From assembly GCA_004380135.1 (NCBI GenBank), contig QXCR01000107.1:1-64000 (forward strand): a DNA stretch of 64,000 nucleotides. Direction: 5' to 3'. Source of the stretch: Stemphylium vesicarium. Taxonomy: Eukaryota > Ascomycota > Dothideomycetes > Pleosporales > Pleosporaceae. A program made the translations under genes and the position numbers. The notes under the pieces were generated by a model that worked only from the letters and a program-made list of their open reading frames with translations, made no database searches and had not been told where the DNA came from. Shown here piece after piece: positions 57,866 to 64,000 of this stretch. Position 1 is the stretch's first letter. Each line of letters starts with the position of its first letter.

Positions 57866-59127
57866 ATGCTGGACTTGGGGTTGAGTGCGACGACAGCGAG
57901 TATGGCCGCGCCACGATGTATGCGCTCCTTCCTAGGGCCCACGAAGAGGGCAAAGGTATGAATTGTATCTTTTAGAGCCATTTTTTGCGAGCGAATCGAT
58001 GCTAACGCACCGACTAGATTTCCCACGCCCCACGACCATATACCCAGACTTTCTCGCGGACCAAGAGCTCAAGAGCAGACGAGGACAATGAGAGGGATTC
58101 GAGGGATGACCGGGACTCGAAGCTTATTGAGCAACTGAAGATGGATCTGGAGAGTGGGACTATGCCACTTGACCAACGGTTGGAGGACCTAGGTCTTGAT
58201 CCTCAGGAATACAAGACGTACGTCAACCCTCACATGTCGGGAGATAACAAAACGGGGACTGTGCTAACTAATGCCACAGGCTGTATGCCAGCCAACAAAA
58301 AGTCAACAAGCGCCAGCAAGAACGGGAGCCCAAGACGCGCGAAGAAGCACAGCGGCAATGGAAGGAACTACAAAATACACCGGACCACCTAGGTCTACTT
58401 AAGGTCTACAAACGCGCCGGTGTAGAACCCATCAAAGCCGCAAAGTACGTCTCCAATTGATATCAAGCCTGCGTCGGGAAACACACACATCTAACACTCC
58501 ATTTCTAGAGAAAAAGGCATCACCCTCCCCACCGACGAACCCCCTCTCGATCCCAAAACCGCCGAAGCCCTCGAAGCCCTCCGCACACCCATCAACGTTC
58601 GCGCCGTAAACCTGCGCCCCCTCCGGCGCACCCCGGAACACGGCGTGCCGACGTGCGACCTGCAACTGCGCACCTACAACGTGCGCAGCCTGCTCCTCTT
58701 CGCCGACTTCGCCGTGCGCGCCGCCTACTACATGGGACTCTGTGCGCGGGGCCCCGTGCCCCTCCCACGGATAACAGAGCGCTGGGTCGTCCCGCGCTCG
58801 AATTTCATCTTCAAAAAGTCGCAGGAGAACTTTGAGCGCATCACCATGCGCCGCCTGATCCAGATCCAAGACGGCCACCCGGACGTCGTCAAGGCGTGGT
58901 TGGCGTTTCTGCAGAAACACCAGTACCATGGCGTGGGTATGAAGGCGAATCTCTGGGAGTATGAGAGCTTGGAGGATGCGACAAGGGCTGGGTACGAGGT
59001 CAAGCAGGGTGATTATAGCCGTAGGAGGGAGGGCAGGGTTATGGATAAGGTGGAGGAGATTCTGCAGAGTGACGGGTATAAGGAGGCAATGAAGGGGCAT
59101 AAGAGTGAGGTTGAGATGAGGCCTTGA
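57866..59127 (+). CDS. RSM10: Mitochondrial ribosomal protein uS10m (Rsm10)
   Basis: Four exons: 57866-57955, 58018-58217, 58280-58444, 58509-59127, with introns of 62-64 nt, phases consistent; 357 residues. The N-terminus is a plausible import signal (MAAPRCMRSFLGPTKRAK, starting at an internal ATG at 57902) followed by a charged extension. The uS10 domain spans about 205-310: CDLQLRTYNVRSLLLFADFAVRAAYYMGL, then PRITERWVVPRSNFIFKKSQENFERITMRRLIQI. It is a head protein of the small mitoribosomal subunit. The first exon is also open in a second frame from an ATG at 57808, but only the frame used here splices through; starts at 57866 and 57902 are both possible. It is longer than yeast Rsm10 (about 200). 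Confidence 0.88.
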
Positions 59128-59359
59128 TGGGGGTTTGTGTATGATGGGGGGTTAAATAGCCAGCGGGGGAATCACATCATGGTAGGAAGTGTAAAAACAC
59201 CCTGTATACATAGACGTCAAAGGAACACTTTCTTCGTGACAAGTCTCGCATGGCATTCGTAACAGAACATGTCATATATTCATAACCCACGCATCCCCCC
59301 AAACCCAGCCTTAATTTTCCCTTTCAATCTCGCATTTTTGCCACACGCAACTTTTATAC

Positions 59360-61900
59360 TCAAAACTCCATCTCCTCTCCCCTCGCCGCCTCCCCAGCAT
59401 ACCGCTCATCCGCAAGCAACAACTCCAAAATCGCATCCAGCAACTCCTTGTGCAAGCCCCTCCCCTGCAGCGCCCTGACCTTGTTCAGCACCGGCTCGCC
59501 ATTATTGACACAGTTCCAGTAATCCCATTTCTTGTCCATTTCAATCCACGCCTTGTCGATGATGTCCCAGATCTTGGGGTTGGGGTCGAGGACGTCGAGT
59601 TGCGGGCCACTGCTTCCTCCACCACTGCTACCACTCCCAGCGGTAGCGCAGAGCTCAATGTGAATCGTATGCGACGTGGGCACTGCATCGAGCACAATAA
59701 GCGTGCCATTACTCACATGCTCAATCGTAAAAGAGAGAGATTTGGCATTCTTCTTCGTAGTCGGGGACGTAGTAATGCAGCGAATTTCCTTGTCCTTTTT
59801 CGGCGTGTGCGCCAGGAGACGAACCTTCCACGTCCTGTTCCTAGGCACAGCCGTGTTTTCAGGCGCCGTGGGACCAATTTTGATGACGCCCGTGGATTGC
59901 TTGTAGGTAATGGGTGTGTGAGCGAAACGCACGGTTTCGTCGGCGGATTCCTCGTGGCCGTCGTCGGTGATGATGGAGAAGCCGCCGTCGTCGACGACAT
60001 GGCCGGTGCCGTCGTCTTCGACGAGCGTGAAGGAGCCGTCTGCACCCACTGCGAGGAGTATCTCGAGGCCTTCTGGGTTCGGGGACCCGGATTTCGGGCG
60101 GTAGGCGGCGTCCAGCGGGATGATGGAACCTTCCTTGGCGAGTACGGGGACGACGTTTAGGGGCCGGTGGATGCTGAGCTCGCCGGCGCGGTTATACACG
60201 ACGCCCGTGAAGATGTCGACGTAGCGTCCCTCGGGGAGCCAGATCTTTTCTGCGCCGAGATGCGTAGTCTTGTCGCGTGGTTGGGTGATGGGCGCGACGA
60301 TCATTTCAGATCCGAAGCGGAATTGGTTGGGGACGTTGTACGCTTCATCGCTCTCGGGGTAGTCCCAGTACATGGGTTGGACGAGTGGTTCGTCGTCACT
60401 AGCACTTCGTGCATTCATGGTGTACAGGTATGGGATTAGGCGGTGGCGGAATCGCAGAGTGTCTTCGACAATGACACGCGCCTCTTCGTTGAAACGCCAT
60501 GGTTCGCGAGTGTTGAAGGGGTTGTTATCGGAGTGCAAGCGCAGGATGGGCGACCAGCAGCCAAGTTGTACCCATCGTGTGTATAGCTCGTCGTTCTTGT
60601 AGCCATGGGTGTGGCCTCCGATATCATTGCTCCACCATCCGTATCCGATGTTGGACGCAGTAGCCGTGAACTCTGGTTGGAAGTGCAAGCTTTCCCAGGT
60701 GATGATTGCGTCACCCGAGAACCCGATCTGGTAGCGCTGAGCACCTGGACCACCGAAACGGGACAAGATCAAAGGACGCTGAGAGCCACGGCCGCTGTCG
60801 AGGAAGTGGAAGTGGTTGAGCACCCAGAGCGGATCTACACCCGGAATCTTGGATGTGTTGCCTTGCTGCCAGTCGACCCACCAGAAGTCAACGCCTCGCT
60901 CTTCGTGTTGGTGATGTACAATGTCGAAGTAGGCATCCATGAACTTCTTGTCCGTGCAGTCGAATGGGATTGTCTGTTTAGACGCTGGATCAATTCCAAG
61001 GTACTTGGCGACCTCGGGGTATTGTGCCTCGAACGGCCTGAAACCGTCTGCTGGATGCAAGTTGAGCGTCAACTTCATACCACGGTCGTGGAGCTTCTTC
61101 ATAAAGGCGTCTGGATCAGGGAAGAGCTTCTTGTTCCACGTGTATCCGGTCCAGCCGTTGTAACCGCCAGGAATATCCCATACCAAATGCCAGTCCATGT
61201 CCACAACAGCAACGTTCATGGGCACATCGTCCCTGTCGAAATGGTCGTGTAGCTCGAGATATTCCTTCTCGTCGTATGCATGGTATCGACTCCACCAGTT
61301 GCCCATTGCGTATCGTGGCAGAAGAGGCTGGCTCCCGGAGACGGCATAGAAAGCGCGCATGGCCTCACGATAGTCGCGGCCATACATGAAGATGTACTGG
61401 TCGGTCCTATCGCCACTCCTGCGGCCTGCAATCCATCCGTTGTCTTCGAAGAGCATGGACTTGGTGTCATCCAAGGGTGCCATGCCCTCTCTCGACAGCA
61501 CACCAGGGCCCAGCTCTGTCCTGCCATTGACCCTGTCCAACGTGCGTGTGGTACCACCCAAGTTTGAAACCTGCTGCCCATATATCCATGTGCCTGTTAC
61601 ATCCCCCTTCAAATGTATCTTGAAGCCATCGGGACTGAACTTCTTCTTGTCGTAGACGACGTGGAAACGCTTGGTTACAATCTCGATGCCGTGGCCTCTG
61701 TCCCAGACATAAAAGTCGGGGACAGCCAATTTGCGGTTTATAGCAAAGGTACTGGCGCGGTCTTCGAAGCGACCGTCCTCGGCCCACTCGAAGCGGAGCA
61801 GACCATCGGTGAGGATGGTGAAGCGGTACTTGTCGCCCGCGACAATTGCATCAGGGTGCGCGACCGGGCGCGTCTTGAAGTCGTAGCGCGCTTTCGACAT
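59360..61900 (-). CDS. Glycoside hydrolase family 31 alpha-glycosidase, intracellular
   Basis: Single exon, 846 residues, no signal peptide. The N-terminal GH31 beta-sandwich is followed by the TIM barrel with GNWWSRYHAYDEKEY. The catalytic nucleophile lies in GVDFWWVDWQQG (Asp343) and the acid/base in GFSGDAIITWESL (Asp397). It continues with GYGWWSNDIGGH, then beta domains and a C-terminal helical extension. GH31 retaining enzymes cleave terminal alpha-glucosyl or alpha-xylosyl residues. The WVDWQQG form and the missing signal peptide point to the cytosolic fungal subgroup rather than ER glucosidase II or secreted maltases; the substrate is uncertain. A Ser/Gly-rich insert (about 770-780) separates the last two regions. 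Confidence 0.93.
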   Translation of the reverse strand: MSKARYDFKTRPVAHPDAIVAGDKYRFTILTDGLLRFEWAEDGRFEDRASTFAINRKLAVPDFYVWDRGHGIEIVTKRFHVVYDKKKFSPDGFKIHLKGDVTGTWIYGQQVSNLGGTTRTLDRVNGRTELGPGVLSREGMAPLDDTKSMLFEDNGWIAGRRSGDRTDQYIFMYGRDYREAMRAFYAVSGSQPLLPRYAMGNWWSRYHAYDEKEYLELHDHFDRDDVPMNVAVVDMDWHLVWDIPGGYNGWTGYTWNKKLFPDPDAFMKKLHDRGMKLTLNLHPADGFRPFEAQYPEVAKYLGIDPASKQTIPFDCTDKKFMDAYFDIVHHQHEERGVDFWWVDWQQGNTSKIPGVDPLWVLNHFHFLDSGRGSQRPLILSRFGGPGAQRYQIGFSGDAIITWESLHFQPEFTATASNIGYGWWSNDIGGHTHGYKNDELYTRWVQLGCWSPILRLHSDNNPFNTREPWRFNEEARVIVEDTLRFRHRLIPYLYTMNARSASDDEPLVQPMYWDYPESDEAYNVPNQFRFGSEMIVAPITQPRDKTTHLGAEKIWLPEGRYVDIFTGVVYNRAGELSIHRPLNVVPVLAKEGSIIPLDAAYRPKSGSPNPEGLEILLAVGADGSFTLVEDDGTGHVVDDGGFSIITDDGHEESADETVRFAHTPITYKQSTGVIKIGPTAPENTAVPRNRTWKVRLLAHTPKKDKEIRCITTSPTTKKNAKSLSFTIEHVSNGTLIVLDAVPTSHTIHIELCATAGSGSSGGGSSGPQLDVLDPNPKIWDIIDKAWIEMDKKWDYWNCVNNGEPVLNKVRALQGRGLHKELLDAILELLLADERYAGEAARGEEMEF

Positions 61901-63932
61901 GGCTCTTCAATAACAGACAAGACAGTGTAAAGTGATGCCTCTTGTCTTCGCCCTCGAGAGCTTTCGTAGCACAGCGGGGCGCAGCCACAGCTGGCGGGTC
62001 CATCATCTTAAGCAAGTCCGGGGAAAAGAAGCTCGGACGACGTGCCTGACTAAGGGAACCGATGATGGCACCACGCGCGTGACCTCGGCCTAGTGGGAAC
62101 GATGGGCCTTTCATGGCCGGAGACCCTGGAAGGAATGTCAGGCGATCGGTCTTCTTGCCTTGGCCAGCACACCCTCTCCATAGTGAACCACTGGGGAAGA
62201 ACGGCATGTCTGGATGGTGTTACGAAATCGACGTGTGGAGTGGACACGCGCCCGCGTCATTTGAACCCGGAGAAATATTTAGTCTATGCAGGGTGCGCTG
62301 CAGGGTGACTGCAAGCAACCGCGGGGGAGTCGCGATAAACCTCGCACTGCATGTGAAGACACATCTGTACTACGCATTTACTTTGTGTCGTGCAGTTCGT
62401 GCAGTCAACGTCCACGGCCAGATGCCAGAATGAAGGCTACCTCAGGCATTATCGGGAACGATACCATCTATAGGTCCGAGGTGGAAGGACCTATTTGGGT
62501 AGTCGCAGCACCAAACTTTATCGTGCTTTTGAACACCACCCCATGATATTATGGTAGCTTTTTCAGCACACCTTCCTTCTCTAGCTGTGTATCTGAGCTA
62601 GTCCAAGGCATCCGGCCCCGATCAGAAAATTCGGGGTGGCAGACATCGCGCTTGCGCATCTCATCCTACAGGTATGCATGCTAGGTATCGTTCCTCTTTG
62701 TTGAGTGGATGCGCATGACCTTTTTGAGTTCACAGCTGAAGTTGAAGCTACACATTGGAATCATCACTACCCTCATTCTCTGCGCCCATGACATTCGTAT
62801 TTCCTCCAAAGGCCTCTATCCATACAAGCGCTAGCAGCTGAGCTTCGAAAACCGTTGTATACTCCGACATCATCTAACCTGGCCGATTAGGACTCCGAAA
62901 CCATGAAGCTTGGTTCGTTAGACCAAACTGGGTATCCAAATTACTGATCTTAACTTGAAATCTCATATCTGACCTAAAGAGCCTTGTCTGCTCATCGTCT
63001 GCAGATAAGATGTATTGCAAAAGGTCGCTCGCTGCCTAGCAGCAGAGGGCCAATTGTTGTGTCTGAAACCCTATTTTCGCTACGGGAGATGGATTTCGTT
63101 GACAGGAAAGCCTGGCTTCAGGAACTTCTCTCAACGATGTGATTGATGTCGAAAATATTACACCGAGACGATTTACATGATGCTCGAGGTAGCATCACAT
63201 GCTCTTGGCTACATGAGCTGTATGCTTGCTTTTCCCTATCGGTGGGCGTAAAACGCTTGGCTACTACCGAGGTAAGTGGACATTTGTGGGGTGTGACAAT
63301 GGCGGTGTAACACATGGCTCGTACTGCATGTAGGCATGAGGAGGCAGTTGACGCAGTGCATCGGTCTGACATCTTAGAGTTCAACGTTACCCGCATGCAA
63401 AGTAGACAGAAAGTGAGACATTAAATTTCGACACACTCATTACTCGTGCAGAACACGTGGCAAGTCCATGTCGGAGAAACGATCCGATGACATTTGCTAT
63501 ACAAACATGTACAACAAGAAGCACCTTTCCGCATGGAAAGCCTGTGAGTGAGATCGAGCAACACGTTCCGAAGGCGGTATCGATTCGTCCTGGTCTCGAG
63601 ATACCTACCTAGGTGATCAGTGTTAGTGCAAACCAATACCCATGAGGCAACAGACTGCGTTCGCCTTCATTACAAGCTAGACATTTCACATCATCATTAT
63701 CGGTGTACCCTTGCCCGTCGAAGTGAGAAATAGAAGTGTTATGTCCACGTTGAAGGCCCGTTCCATAGGTCTAGATGTCGTAAAAACGCGCCAGCCCGTA
63801 AAACGTATAGCGTGGGTCTGCGGGACCCCGGTTGAGGCTAGCGCGACCGAGATATCAAAAGGCGCTCACAAAATCGCTCTGCAGCTCCTTTTGCTTCTTC
63901 AATCATTTCGTACCAATTCTACACGCGACAAA
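61901..63932. other. 2.0-kb intergenic stretch
   Basis: GH31 promoter on the left and the promoter of the right-edge gene on the right. Only short frames without domains occur on either strand. Confidence 0.5.
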
Positions 63933-64000
63933 ATGGCTTCTGTACCGGCTTCGCAAATACATCTCCGCACGCCACCAGAGCCTGGAAAGAAAGCCGCGTC
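63933..64000 (+). CDS. Start of a gene cut by the window edge (partial)
   Basis: An ATG in good context (ACAAAATGG) follows a CT-rich, promoter-like leader. It opens 22 codons (MASVPASQIHLRTPPEPGKKAA) that run off the end of the window. Too short to identify; called only because the leader resembles those of neighbouring genes. Confidence 0.4.
   Translation, partial: MASVPASQIHLRTPPEPGKKAA

Noticed and set aside
59450..60160. 236-codon antisense frame in the GH31 gene
   Set aside because: Opposite a well-conserved enzyme exon with no features of its own.
1..64000. CRISPR arrays, bacterial operons, riboswitches
   Set aside because: No spaced direct repeats of the right form, and the genes are intron-bearing eukaryotic units; these features are not expected or seen.

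Overview
The window reads as nuclear DNA of a filamentous ascomycete, most likely a dothideomycete of the Pleosporales type. Genes are split by short introns (about 45-75 nt, one near 200) with GTRNGT donors, CTRAC-like branch points and YAG acceptors. They lie on both strands as single transcription units, and the protein set is typically fungal: ALA synthase with a long presequence, Hap5, THO2, Bre1, a Dur3 urea transporter, a HET-domain relic, and a chitin-synthase-type glycosyltransferase. No CRISPR array, rRNA or convincing tRNA was seen. All exon models below were built by reading splice sites and checking phase by hand.

Layout. 1-24 kb is a housekeeping block: an Erf4-type palmitoyltransferase subunit (-), a TM198/DUF4203 membrane protein with a signal peptide and long tail (-), glutathione synthetase (-), an uncharacterised protein whose C-terminus is cut by in-frame stops (+), 5-aminolevulinate synthase (+), and THO2 (+). 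About 24.2-38.2 kb looks like an accessory island. It holds a 152-bp element with 14-bp terminal inverted repeats and a nearby primer-binding-site-like 12-mer, then a three-gene polysaccharide cluster: chitin-synthase-like GT2 (-), a bacterial-style UDP-HexNAc-type nucleotide-sugar dehydrogenase (+), and a chitin-deacetylase-like CE4 enzyme (+). It also holds a heavily broken HET-domain gene and a DHA1-type MFS exporter (+). About 38-62 kb returns to core genes: Bdp1 (-) and Bre1 (+) back to back, Spo12 (+), UreF (+) and Dur3 (-) tail to tail, Trs33 (-), cytosolic malate dehydrogenase (-), Hap5 (-), Fcf2 (+), purine nucleoside phosphorylase (-), mitochondrial uS10/Rsm10 (+), and a cytosolic GH31 glycosidase (-). 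A partial gene starts at the right edge.

How the genes fit together. The most interesting unit is the GT2/dehydrogenase/deacetylase trio. One enzyme could oxidise a UDP-amino sugar to a uronic acid, one could polymerise a UDP-sugar at the membrane, and one could remove N-acetyl groups. Together they suggest an acidic or partly deacetylated amino-sugar polymer; I know of no described fungal pathway matching this set. UreF and Dur3 link urease maturation with urea uptake, and the Dur3 upstream region carries several GATA-factor sites. Hap5 is a CCAAT-complex subunit, and the ALA synthase promoter carries a CCAAT element spaced as in CBC:HapX iron-response sites.
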